Shown piece after piece: positions 1-7,713 of a stretch of 16,153 nt of DNA. The stretch is taken from contig JBBRMF010000107.1 of the NCBI GenBank assembly GCA_038230975.1, positions 1 through 16,153 on the forward strand, read 5' to 3'. The number at the start of each line of letters is the position of its first letter. The first letter of the stretch is position 1. The notes under the pieces were generated by a model. It searched no databases. It saw only the letters and a list, made by a program, of their open reading frames with translations, and was not told the origin of the DNA. This DNA comes from JANXVV01 sp038230975. GTDB lineage: Bacteria > Planctomycetota > Phycisphaerae > Tepidisphaerales > Tepidisphaeraceae. The position numbers were made by a program, and so were the translations under genes.

Positions 1-247
1 CGATGCTCGCAAAAAATGCCCCGGCGATGAAACCCGTGATCAAGACACTGCCCATGACGAATACCGGGGGGCCTTGCAGCAATGCTTTGAGCAGGACGGC
101 CGCCACAAAGTTCAGAAGCAGCGTGCTGAGAACCACGGGGACGCGGCGATACTGTTCCAATATTGCCGCGATGCTCGCAAAAAATGCCCCGGCGATGAAA
201 CCCGTGATCAAGACACTGCCCATGACGAATACCGGGGGGCCTTGCAG
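1..247. repeat. Perfect 79-bp direct repeat, 168-bp spacing, within the permease gene
   Basis: Bases 1-79 are identical to bases 169-247, and the first difference is at 80 (c) versus 248 (g). The period of 168 bp is exactly 56 codons, so the reading frame of the permease is kept. The copy on the left touches the first base of the window, so its true length is unknown. It could be a recent in-frame tandem duplication. It could also be a de Bruijn assembly artefact, since a shared 79-mer at a contig edge matches a k-mer size commonly used by assemblers. Confidence 0.95.
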
Positions 248-637
248 GTGAACACCGATGGCAGTTGCGGCAATCGCACCGATGACGAACTGGCCTTCAG
301 CGCCGATGTTCAGCACTGATGCGCGAAACGCGACGGCGACGCCAAGGCCGGTCAGCAGAATCGGAGTCGCGGCGAGCAAAGTTTGAATCCACGATCGATA
401 CGATTCTTTTGGTTTTGCTTCATCCGAACGCAAAACACGTCGCGACGGAGGGCTCGGTAACAACGATCGATTGCAGACTACCTTTGCGATTGTATGAGCG
501 CCTTGGCCGAACGATTCACCGTCTTCACGGCCAAACCCGACCCAGGATAAAGTGAACAGAACTACGACCAGGCAAAAAATGGCCGCGAAGAATGGCGCGG
601 ACATTCGCGAACTGAATAAGACAAGCCGCCGAAGCAT
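1..637 (-). CDS. ABC transporter permease, nucleoside/BMP (YufP-like) type, partial
   Basis: Membrane permease of a nucleoside/simple-sugar type ABC importer (BPD_transp_2 family). The ATG lies at 637 directly after the ATPase stop (TAGATG), and the frame is open to the left edge, so the C-terminus is missing. An N-terminal hydrophobic helix (about residues 13-33) is followed by a polar stretch. The family hallmark NIGAEGQF appears near residue 111, preceded by a GLGVAVAFRASVL helix. A short basic loop (EQYRRVP) is followed by VVLSTLLLNF, which resembles the family's conserved 'VxSTIMLNY' segment that contacts the ATPase. Beyond it the protein re-enters a sequence already read: LQGPPVFVMGS and the next helix are repeated 56 codons later with perfect DNA identity. 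The family identity is fairly sure. Whether the duplicated helix is real is not. Confidence 0.82.
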   Translation of the reverse strand, partial: MLRRLVLFSSRMSAPFFAAIFCLVVVLFTLSWVGFGREDGESFGQGAHTIAKVVCNRSLLPSPPSRRVLRSDEAKPKESYRSWIQTLLAATPILLTGLGVAVAFRASVLNIGAEGQFVIGAIAATAIGVHLQGPPVFVMGSVLITGFIAGAFFASIAAILEQYRRVPVVLSTLLLNFVAAVLLKALLQGPPVFVMGSVLITGFIAGAFFASI

Positions 638-2164
638 CTAGGTCACCCCGGCTTTGCTCGGCGTGGCGCCGGTCATCATTTGGCCAATCTCCGCGACGCC
701 ATCGCGAGGAAAATCGCTCATCGTAAATCGACCGCTGTACAACACGCCGATGCGATCGCAGAGCGCCAACAGTTCGTCGAGTTCACTGCTGATCAATAGT
801 ATCGCGCCGCCTCGCGCGCGACAGGCGAGAAGTTGTTCATAAACAATTTGCGTCGCCGCGACATCGAGCCCGCGCGCGGGGTTCATCGCGATGACCAATT
901 CAGGTTCAACGATCGCCAATTCACGGGCAAGAATCACCTTCTGCTGATTCCCGCCACTTAATGTCGAGACCGGTGAATGAGGCGAGGGTGTACGAATATC
1001 AAATTCTTGAATCAGTTTCCGCCCGACACGGCTGGCGGTGATCCACCGCATGAAACCGAGGCGCGAAAATCGATGCTTGAGGGCCAAATTCTCAGTGATG
1101 GTCATGGAAGGGACCAGACCTTCACGCCGCCGATCATTCGGGATGTGCGCGATCCCAAGAGCCGAACGCGCGGCGGCGGAAAGAGGGGTGATGTCGCGAT
1201 CGTCGACGAGGATTTTCCCTGCCATGACTGCGCGCAGCCCGAGGATTGCCTCGGCCAGTTCTTGTTGGCCGTTGCCATCGACGCCGGCGATGCCGAGAAT
1301 CTCACCCGGGCGAATGTGGAGGGACACGTCGATCAAAGGATGGGATTTCAAGGCCTCCAATCGCAGAATGTTCTGATCCGGGGACGAAGGGTTGTAAAAA
1401 GGGGACAGAGATTCTTTGTCTGCGGTGCCACGAGTGACCGGAACGATATCGCGGCCGACCATATGCCGGGAGATTTCTTCGGCCGACACGCTACGGGCCT
1501 CGCCTTGAAAGACCACTTTCCCGCGCCGAAGAACCGTCAGATCATCGCAAATCTGCTTGATTTCCCGCAGCTTATGGCTGATGAACACGACACTCTTACC
1601 CTCATCCTTCAAGCGATTCACGGCCATGAATAGTTGATCCGCTTCCGCAGGGGTCAGCACTGCGGTGGGTTCGTCGAGAATCAGCACCTGAACATTTCGA
1701 TAGATCGCTTTCAGGATTTCAACGCGTTGTTGCTGGCCGACGGATAGATCGGAGATTCGTGCCGCCGGATCGATGGGGAACCCGAGATGTTGCGATAATT
1801 CGATCAAGCGCGCGGCAGCCGTTGTGCGGTCAAGCCATCGTCCGGCGCGACGATCTCCCAGCAGCACGTTGTCCAGAACGGTCATCGCGCCGGCGAGCAT
1901 GAAGTGCTGGTGTACCATGCCGATACCCGCAGCTAGTGCATCCTGCGGGGAATAAATCTTTACGACATGCCCATCCATCTCGATGGCCCCTGCGTCTGCG
2001 CGAAGCAGGCCATACAGAACATTCATCAGCGTGGTTTTACCCGCCCCGTTTTCACCGAGCAGGCCATGAACGCGACCCGGAGTGATCGAAAGGGAAACAT
2101 CATCGAGCGCGTCCAACGCGCCGAATTGCTTGCGGATGTTCTGCAATTTGATGGAGATTCCCAT
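638..2164 (-). CDS. ABC transporter ATP-binding protein, two-domain nucleoside/BMP (YufO-like) type
   Basis: Cytoplasmic ATPase of 508 residues carrying two ABC domains in one chain, the length and design of the YufO/NupO nucleoside and RbsA sugar families. Domain 1 is canonical: Walker A GENGAGKT at 37-44, Q-loop Q85, signature LSVGQQQ at 140-146, Walker B LILDEP at 161-166 and switch His in ISHK near 197. Domain 2 is degenerate in the way usual for the family: GVDGNGQQ at 294-301 replaces Walker A, the signature LSGGNQQ is intact at 402-408, and the Walker B region reads AMNPARGLD. The ATG overlaps the stop of the upstream glycosyltransferase gene by one base (TAATG), and its own stop abuts the permease ATG, so all three are probably co-translated. 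No substrate-binding lipoprotein gene is visible. The YufO-like assignment rests on the permease and on overall motif style; the substrate is inferred. Confidence 0.9.
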   Translation of the reverse strand: MGISIKLQNIRKQFGALDALDDVSLSITPGRVHGLLGENGAGKTTLMNVLYGLLRADAGAIEMDGHVVKIYSPQDALAAGIGMVHQHFMLAGAMTVLDNVLLGDRRAGRWLDRTTAAARLIELSQHLGFPIDPAARISDLSVGQQQRVEILKAIYRNVQVLILDEPTAVLTPAEADQLFMAVNRLKDEGKSVVFISHKLREIKQICDDLTVLRRGKVVFQGEARSVSAEEISRHMVGRDIVPVTRGTADKESLSPFYNPSSPDQNILRLEALKSHPLIDVSLHIRPGEILGIAGVDGNGQQELAEAILGLRAVMAGKILVDDRDITPLSAAARSALGIAHIPNDRRREGLVPSMTITENLALKHRFSRLGFMRWITASRVGRKLIQEFDIRTPSPHSPVSTLSGGNQQKVILARELAIVEPELVIAMNPARGLDVAATQIVYEQLLACRARGGAILLISSELDELLALCDRIGVLYSGRFTMSDFPRDGVAEIGQMMTGATPSKAGVT

Positions 2165-4713
2165 TACACCGGCAGCGCATTTTGACTGGTAGGTTCCTTC
2201 GCCACGACTGGGTCGACTGCGGCAACGTGGGCGGCCCAGAACGCATCGAAACTTTTCGCGAAAGAGTAGCGGGCCATCCGCAAAGGGGCAGCGGTGGCCA
2301 TCCGCCGGCGCAGTGGTTCGTCGTTCAAAAGTTGATGGATCGCATTCGACCAGACCGTGGGATGGGTGGCAGGCAACACCAGGCCGGTGACATTGTCTTC
2401 GACCGTTTCCTTCGGGCCGCCCTCATTGCTAACCATCGCCGGCAGGCCGCTTGCCTGTGCTTCCATGACGACTTGCCCGAGCGTGTCCGTGCGCGAAGGG
2501 AATAGGAATAGGTCAGCCGACGCATAGAGAGGAGCCAACGCGGCATCGTTGATGCAGCCGAGGAAGTAGACAGGCAGTCCGGCTAAATCTTTTTTCATCG
2601 TTGCCAGATAGGGACCGTCGCCGGCAATGATGAGCGCAACGTCTTGCCGCAGTGAGCAGAGTTGCCGGAAGGCGGTGACGAGAAGCGGTAGATTTTTTTC
2701 GACGCTCACTCGGCCGCAGTAGAGCAGGCGATGGGGTTGTTGGACGCCGCGCGAATTCCAGATTGCATCATTCCGATTTCGCGGATGAAATTTTTCGAGA
2801 TCGATACCGGGCAGAAGTGTCTGAAGTTTTTCGTCCGGCACACCTAGTCCGCGCAGAGCATGTACATATCCTCGGCTGCGGGTGAAGACGGTGGTCATCT
2901 GCTCGCAGAGCAATCCCATGTACATGCCGGCCGCGTGAGTGGCGCGGTGGTCATGCGTGTATTGGGCGATATACGCCGGGAAATCCGTGTGATACGTGCC
3001 GAGCAATGGCACGCGCAGCATCTTCGCGACAAGCCAGCCGCAAATGCCCATCGGGCCGGGCGTGCTGATGTGGATCGCGTCAAACTGCTGGCGATCGGCC
3101 CATTCAAGCACTTCGATAATCGGGGGAAGGTTGAGCGTCAATTCATCGTAATAAGGCAACGGCCTCGAGAGCATGGGCTCGAAATTTTTGCGGTTCACCA
3201 TTTGGTGCGTTGGATTATTGCCGCAAGTGTGAACGATCAGGGAATACCCGGAACGCTGCGCCTGAGAACTGATATCGCGGATAAACCGCGTGACGCCGTT
3301 GGTTTCGTCGAGCGTGTCGGTGAAAAGCCCCACTTTAATGGAGCCAGCGTCAATCGTGCGGTGTTGCCCGGTGATTTCACGCAGCAACCGCCGTTCACGA
3401 TTCTGATGGAAGACCGAAAAGTAGTACGGAAGCAAAACAAATTGTTGGGCGAGAATGGATGCAATCGCATCGAACAAACCGGTGAAGCTCGCGTCATCGA
3501 CCGATTTTCCGATGGCTACCGCAACGCCGGCGGTGACATCGCGGTTGATCGACTGTACGAAGCGGAACATTTCGTCGTGCTCACCGAGAGGGGGAAGACC
3601 GTTGACGAGCGCTTCGCGTAGAGCCGGATGCTCGGAGATTCGACGGCGGACGGAGTCAAAAAACAGTTGCCGCAGCATCGCCGTGCCGGCGGGGGGAGGC
3701 GTTTTGCGGAAGGGGGAGGTCAGTCGTTTGCCGAATTTTTTCAGTTTGCTCTTCACGACCCGACGGACGATCTGGCTCTTCGTCGGCATGACCGTTTCAC
3801 CGACGATCATCTGCAACAGCATCGTCGGCAAATTCGCGGCGATCTTGCCCGAGTTAGGCAGAACGCCGGTCGATGGAGCGAGAATCTCGCGGGTGTAGTA
3901 GCGAACGCCGACACTGTAAAAAGTATGCGCCAGTTTCGTGGCCGATCCGCTTTCGCCGCCGGGCTTGCAAGTGCCGTCGCGCAGACATTGAAGCAGCTCG
4001 GCGGTCGTTGACGTATCCGGCGGGAATTCGGTCCAAGTGCGGCCGATGTTGAGCAAACCATGATCATCACTGCCGGCCACGCGCGATTTAATCCAGGGTT
4101 CTGGCCAGAGCGGTTGCAGATTGTGCTTCTCGGCCAACCGCCCCAGGCTCGCCCGCGACAAATTATTCAGCAGCGGCTCAAACGCATCCCGATGCAGCGC
4201 ACTGTGCGCCCCGTTCAGGCATTCAAACCCTTTGAAAAGCAGCAGCAATCGTTCGAGATGCCATCGTTCCAGTTTATCGTTTTGACGATAGATCGGGTGG
4301 GCCACCGCATGGGCAATCTGCTGCTGATGCACGTATTGAGCAACCGCATAAATGTCCTTCGCGATGCTCTGTACATGGGCGTGCTGGGCGGCGGTAATTC
4401 CCCACAGCAGCACATGCATTTTGCAATCGTCTTCCGGGAACCAGCACGTCAGTTCCTCGCCGAAGACGACATCAGAACGCTCGGAGAGCTTGGAAACGCC
4501 GGCGATCGAATCATGGTCCGTGATCGTGATGAAATCCATCCCGCGATGCTTGGCCTGGGCGTACACCTGTTCGGGGGCGCTGTAGCATTCCGGGCAGGCA
4601 ATGGCATTTAACAGCACCTCGGCGGCGCGATTGCTCGCATCGCTATGGCAATGCAGATCGATTCGCCGGGGAGTCGGTATCACTGGCATCTGCGGGTCGG
4701 GTATTGCGGTCAT
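2164..4713 (-). CDS. PHP-domain / GT4 glycosyltransferase fusion protein
   Basis: A protein of 849 residues with two enzymatic halves. The N-terminal PHP metal-dependent hydrolase domain (about residues 14-250) shows the expected ligands: HCH at 21-23, TDHD at 65-68, a Glu in GEEL near 86-87, H100, AHP near 138-140 and GSDDHG at 214-219. A middle region (about 250-455) has a strongly basic patch (KSKLKKFGKR, near 321-330), perhaps for membrane contact. The C-terminal half is a GT-B retaining glycosyltransferase of family GT4. It has VGLFTDTLDETNGV near 461, GTYHTDF near 572, YCGRVSVEKN near 665, AGDGP near 708, and the EX7E-type motif as TDTLGQVVMEA (D743...E751). The Asp form is common in MgtA/PimB-like mannosyltransferases. 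I chose ATG 4713 rather than TTG 4743 because the residues between them are not PHP-like. No Shine-Dalgarno is evident. Donor and acceptor are unknown. Confidence 0.85.
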   Translation of the reverse strand: MTAIPDPQMPVIPTPRRIDLHCHSDASNRAAEVLLNAIACPECYSAPEQVYAQAKHRGMDFITITDHDSIAGVSKLSERSDVVFGEELTCWFPEDDCKMHVLLWGITAAQHAHVQSIAKDIYAVAQYVHQQQIAHAVAHPIYRQNDKLERWHLERLLLLFKGFECLNGAHSALHRDAFEPLLNNLSRASLGRLAEKHNLQPLWPEPWIKSRVAGSDDHGLLNIGRTWTEFPPDTSTTAELLQCLRDGTCKPGGESGSATKLAHTFYSVGVRYYTREILAPSTGVLPNSGKIAANLPTMLLQMIVGETVMPTKSQIVRRVVKSKLKKFGKRLTSPFRKTPPPAGTAMLRQLFFDSVRRRISEHPALREALVNGLPPLGEHDEMFRFVQSINRDVTAGVAVAIGKSVDDASFTGLFDAIASILAQQFVLLPYYFSVFHQNRERRLLREITGQHRTIDAGSIKVGLFTDTLDETNGVTRFIRDISSQAQRSGYSLIVHTCGNNPTHQMVNRKNFEPMLSRPLPYYDELTLNLPPIIEVLEWADRQQFDAIHISTPGPMGICGWLVAKMLRVPLLGTYHTDFPAYIAQYTHDHRATHAAGMYMGLLCEQMTTVFTRSRGYVHALRGLGVPDEKLQTLLPGIDLEKFHPRNRNDAIWNSRGVQQPHRLLYCGRVSVEKNLPLLVTAFRQLCSLRQDVALIIAGDGPYLATMKKDLAGLPVYFLGCINDAALAPLYASADLFLFPSRTDTLGQVVMEAQASGLPAMVSNEGGPKETVEDNVTGLVLPATHPTVWSNAIHQLLNDEPLRRRMATAAPLRMARYSFAKSFDAFWAAHVAAVDPVVAKEPTSQNALPV

Positions 4714-4735
4714 ATCTTGTATTGTGCGCCACTGA

Positions 4736-4749
4736 TACCACAAGTGGTA
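4736..4749. promoter_or_regulatory. Perfect inverted repeat TACCAC-AA-GTGGTA upstream of the PHP-GT gene
   Basis: A 14-bp palindrome with 6-bp arms and a 2-bp centre lies 23 bp upstream of the chosen ATG at 4713, in the 101-bp gap after trpD. On the minus strand a weak -10-like TAGAAT sits just upstream of it, so the position would suit an operator. No -35 box is clear. It would suggest that the PHP-GT/transporter genes have their own control rather than only reading through from trpD. Function is inferred. Confidence 0.35.
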
Positions 4750-4814
4750 GGCCTATTCTATCCGCCAATCGCGCACATCCTCGTTCTTAGTGACTGCCTG
4801 CCTCCGATGCCATT

Positions 4815-5840
4815 TTAGCCAGCTTGAGACCAAAGCACTAATGCCGCCAGAGTTGCCGACGCTTTTCCATGGATGAGAACTTCTGTTGCCATCTTAAAAC
4901 CGGCCAGCAAATCAGGGGCCCGACCGGCAATCACCAGCGCGGCACCGGCGTTTAAAGCGGCGATGTCACGGCAGGGACCCGCTTTGCCCACCAATACCCC
5001 GGTCAATACGTCCGCGGCTTCCTCCACGTTCGATACGGAGAGGTCCGATAATCTCGCGTATTCGATGCCAAGAGACTTGGGATCCAGCGTAAAGGTATGA
5101 AGATGGCCGGCATTTAACTCGCTGATTCGCGTCGGTCCTAGCGTTGAAAGTTCATCCAATCCGTCTTCCGCATGCACCACCCAGGCCCGCTCGCTGCCCA
5201 GTTCCCGCAGCACCGCCGCCAATCGATCCGTCAATTCCGGGGCAAAGACGCCCAATAACTGATGCTTCGCGCGAGCCGGATTCGTCAGCGGACCCAAAAC
5301 GTTAAAAATCGTCGGAATGCCGAGTGATGAGCGCGCGGTGGCCACAAATTTCATGGCCGGATTGTGGTATCTCGCGAACGCAAAGCAGATATTCGCCTTC
5401 CGGAGGCATCGATTCAGTTGTTCCGGTGGAAGGTCGAGTTTCACGCCCAATTTTTCCAGCACATCGGCCGACCCGGCCTTGCTGGAGGCCGAGCGATTGC
5501 CGTGTTTAACGACGCGCACTCCGGCCGCTGCCACAACGAGCGCCGCGGCGGTCGAGATATTGAACGTGCCGCGCACGTCACCTCCTGTGCCGCAGGTATC
5601 GAGAATAATGCCTTCGCCCTCACATTGAACCGGGATCGATTTTTCGCGCATCACCGTTGCCGCGCCGACCAGTTCTTCAACCGTGGTTCCCTTGGCGGCC
5701 AATCCGACGAGCAATCCCCCGATCTGGGCCTCTGTCGCCTGCCCGGAAAGGATGTGGTCAAACGCCGCCCGAGCCTCATCGCGATTCAGATCTTCCCGAC
5801 GGCAGAGCTTCAGTAAAATGTCACGCAGCGGTGCGGTCAT
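4815..5840 (-). CDS. trpD: Anthranilate phosphoribosyltransferase
   Basis: Catalyses transfer of the phosphoribosyl group of PRPP to anthranilate, the second committed step of tryptophan synthesis, in the cytoplasm. The PRPP-binding loop CGTGGD lies at 83-88, followed by NIST at 94-97 and the anthranilate-site motif KHGNRSASS at 112-120. SSLGIPTIFNVLGPLTNPA and the C-terminal DELS motif are also characteristic. Starting at ATG 5840 (MTAPLRDIL) gives 341 residues, the usual family length. A longer TTG-initiated frame to 5906 adds an atypical Arg/His-rich tail and was rejected. No other trp gene is nearby, so the pathway genes are scattered. It reads away from aroK, with which it shares a divergent regulatory gap. 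A weak point is the absence of a visible Shine-Dalgarno. Confidence 0.96.
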   Translation of the reverse strand: MTAPLRDILLKLCRREDLNRDEARAAFDHILSGQATEAQIGGLLVGLAAKGTTVEELVGAATVMREKSIPVQCEGEGIILDTCGTGGDVRGTFNISTAAALVVAAAGVRVVKHGNRSASSKAGSADVLEKLGVKLDLPPEQLNRCLRKANICFAFARYHNPAMKFVATARSSLGIPTIFNVLGPLTNPARAKHQLLGVFAPELTDRLAAVLRELGSERAWVVHAEDGLDELSTLGPTRISELNAGHLHTFTLDPKSLGIEYARLSDLSVSNVEEAADVLTGVLVGKAGPCRDIAALNAGAALVIAGRAPDLLAGFKMATEVLIHGKASATLAALVLWSQAG

Positions 5841-5865
5841 GGTGCGGAAAGTACGATGGCGGAGC

Positions 5866-5893
5866 GAATGCGTAAAGGGAACGCATTCCCTTT
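5866..5893. promoter_or_regulatory. Two overlapping, mutually exclusive inverted repeats in the trpD-aroK divergent gap
   Basis: GAATGCGT (5866-5873) pairs with ACGCATTC (5881-5888), and the intervening AAAGGGA (5874-5880) pairs with TCCCTTT (5887-5893). The order is A-B-A'-B', so the two stems compete or form an H-type pseudoknot, and A' and B' share two bases. On the minus strand it lies 26-53 bases before the trpD ATG, a place for an RNA switch or operator. On the plus strand it sits 53 bases before aroK. No tryptophan-rich leader peptide was seen. Confidence 0.5.
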
Positions 5894-5946
5894 TATGACG
5901 ATCCAAGCTCTAGCATCCCCCCGTCTCATGCCGATAATCCGCAGGA

Positions 5947-6462
5947 ATGAGTATCGCATTGATTGGAGCACGTGGCAGTGGCAAGTCGACGATCGGGCGC
6001 AAGCTGGCGGATCGCCTGTGGCAGCCGTTTGTGGATGTGGATGAGCAGATCGTTCGTCGCGCCGGCAAGAACATCCGTGATATCTTCGAGCAGGATGGTG
6101 AGGAACGGTTTCGTGTCCTGGAGACCGAAGTCATTCGTGAGGCGGCTCAGTTGCCTGATCATGTCATCGCCCTTGGCGGTGGTTCGCTGGTCCGAGAAGA
6201 AAATCGCGTTGCCTTGAAGGAACCCGGCCATAAGTTGATCTATCTTCGCTGCGATCCAAAGGAACTGGCACGGCGGATCAAAGCCGACCCCACTTCCGGC
6301 GCGACTCGGCCAAACCTGACCCAATTTGGGGGGGGTATTGAAGAAATCGAATTTCTGCTCGCGTTGCGCGAAGCCATCTATCGCGAATGTATGCATGTGG
6401 AGCTGGATGTGACAAAACTGACCCCCGATGAAGCTGCGGTGTACATTGTGAAGCTGCTCTAA
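5947..6462 (+). CDS. aroK: Shikimate kinase
   Basis: ATP-dependent phosphorylation of shikimate to shikimate 3-phosphate, in the common pathway to chorismate. The 171-residue length is typical. The P-loop GARGSGKST is at 7-15. D30/D32 (FVDVDEQI) are the metal and shikimate-site aspartates, FRVLE near 55-59 carries the shikimate-contact arginine, and the GGG loop is at 77-79. An Arg in ATRPNL at about 111 lies in the lid region. It is the first gene of a rightward run and ends 6 bases before the prepilin peptidase ATG. A purine run (gcagga) abuts the start codon and is too close to be a good ribosome site. Functionally it pairs with the divergent trpD, since chorismate feeds tryptophan synthesis. 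Confidence 0.95.
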   Translation: MSIALIGARGSGKSTIGRKLADRLWQPFVDVDEQIVRRAGKNIRDIFEQDGEERFRVLETEVIREAAQLPDHVIALGGGSLVREENRVALKEPGHKLIYLRCDPKELARRIKADPTSGATRPNLTQFGGGIEEIEFLLALREAIYRECMHVELDVTKLTPDEAAVYIVKLL

Positions 6463-6468
6463 AATCGA

Positions 6469-7713
6469 ATGCCACATCTCCTACTCATCGTCTGGTTGTT
6501 CGTCCTCGGAGCTTGCGTAGGGAGTTTCCTAAACGTCGTGGTATGGCGGCTTCCGCGCGGGGAATCACTCATCACTCCACCTTCTCGCTGCCCTAAATGC
6601 AGCACTCGACTGGCATGGCGCGATAATATCCCGGTCTTCGGCTGGCTATTCCTCAAAGGAAAATGCCGTTATTGCAAAGAGCCGATCTCGATGCGATATC
6701 CGATCATCGAAGCCATCACCGGCGGGCTGTTCGTCTTTTACTACGTCATGTTTTTCATGTTGCATCGCGGGCTGAGTTGCTCGATGAGCGAAATGTCTCG
6801 TGAACAAATCACGATCGCGAATTCGTGGCAAATCTACGCACTTTACATGGGGTTGATCAGTGCTCTGTTGGCTTCAAGTTTGATCGATGCGGAGTTGTTC
6901 ATCATTGAGCCGCGCGTGGTGTGGATCACAGCCGGATTGGCGATTCTCTTCCATGCGTCGCTCGATCTGAATGATCTGCCCGGCACGTTGAGCGATCTAC
7001 GACCCTCCAGCGCCGCCCTTGCAGTGGGGGCGGCTATCGGTTGGTTGGTCAGTGGGACTCTCTGGTTGCTCGGCAAACTCCCCGTCAGCTTTCCGCTGGG
7101 TGAACCCATTCTGGAAGCGCAGCGACCCGATATCGAACGGGAAATTCGCGACGCCAAAAAGCGAGGCGAAGAAGTCGAACCTTTGCCCCCACCTTACACC
7201 CGTGGGCAGATCCGTTTGGAAATGCAAAAAGAAATGCTGTTTCTCATGCCGCCGATCCTGCTGGGCGGATTGATGGTGCTGCTGACGATGCCAGGGAAGC
7301 CATTGCACGGATTCTGGTCGCAGGTCTATCGCCATGACTGGCTTCGGGGATTGCTCGGCGCCTTGCTGGGTGGCATGGTCGGGGGCTTTACCATCTGGAT
7401 GACCCGAATCCTCGGCACGCTCGCGTTCGGCAAAGTGGGCATGGGCCGTGGCGACGCCGATCTGATGTTCTGCGTGGGCGCCGTTCTGGGCACGGGACCG
7501 GTCGTGATCGCGTTCTTCTTGGCCCCGTTTTTTGGTATTCTCATCGCCGTCTATATGCTTTTCTTTAGCAAGCATCGAGAAATGCCCTATGGTCCCTATC
7601 TGAGTCTAGCCAGCGGATTTGTGATGATTGCCTACTGTCCGATCGCCGAATATTTCAGGCCAGGTTTGAAGGCGATCATCGAACTCATGATGATGCCGAG
7701 AGGAATCCAATGA
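6469..7713 (+). CDS. Prepilin peptidase / leader peptidase (type IV prepilin peptidase, A24 family) with long insert
   Basis: Inner-membrane aspartic protease that cleaves, and in many members N-methylates, type IV pilin and type II secretion pseudopilin precursors. The N-terminal domain has GSFLNVVVWRLPRGES (18-33) and a four-Cys metal site: C41/C44 (CPKC) and C66/C69 (CRYC). The catalytic aspartates are D140 (SSLIDAELF) and D329 (GMGRGDADL). At 414 residues it is well above the usual 250-290. The excess comes mainly from a charged, hydrophilic stretch near residues 205-255 plus extra helices between the two catalytic aspartates. The second motif reads GDADL instead of the common GDxKL. It is tightly packed between aroK and a small membrane-protein gene, and its stop overlaps the next start (ATGA). 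No pilin gene is in view. Confidence 0.92.
   Translation: MPHLLLIVWLFVLGACVGSFLNVVVWRLPRGESLITPPSRCPKCSTRLAWRDNIPVFGWLFLKGKCRYCKEPISMRYPIIEAITGGLFVFYYVMFFMLHRGLSCSMSEMSREQITIANSWQIYALYMGLISALLASSLIDAELFIIEPRVVWITAGLAILFHASLDLNDLPGTLSDLRPSSAALAVGAAIGWLVSGTLWLLGKLPVSFPLGEPILEAQRPDIEREIRDAKKRGEEVEPLPPPYTRGQIRLEMQKEMLFLMPPILLGGLMVLLTMPGKPLHGFWSQVYRHDWLRGLLGALLGGMVGGFTIWMTRILGTLAFGKVGMGRGDADLMFCVGAVLGTGPVVIAFFLAPFFGILIAVYMLFFSKHREMPYGPYLSLASGFVMIAYCPIAEYFRPGLKAIIELMMMPRGIQ

Noticed and set aside
977..1633. 218-residue plus-strand open frame
   Set aside because: It lies opposite the ABC ATPase, whose motifs are unmistakable on the minus strand. The plus-strand protein has no recognisable domain.
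2860..3621. 253-residue plus-strand open frame
   Set aside because: Antisense to the PHP-glycosyltransferase gene. It is open because of the GC-rich codon structure of the true gene.
4714..4743. TTG-initiated N-terminal extension of the PHP-GT protein
   Set aside because: The ATG at 4713 gives a normal distance to the HxH motif, and the extra ten residues have no support or ribosome site.
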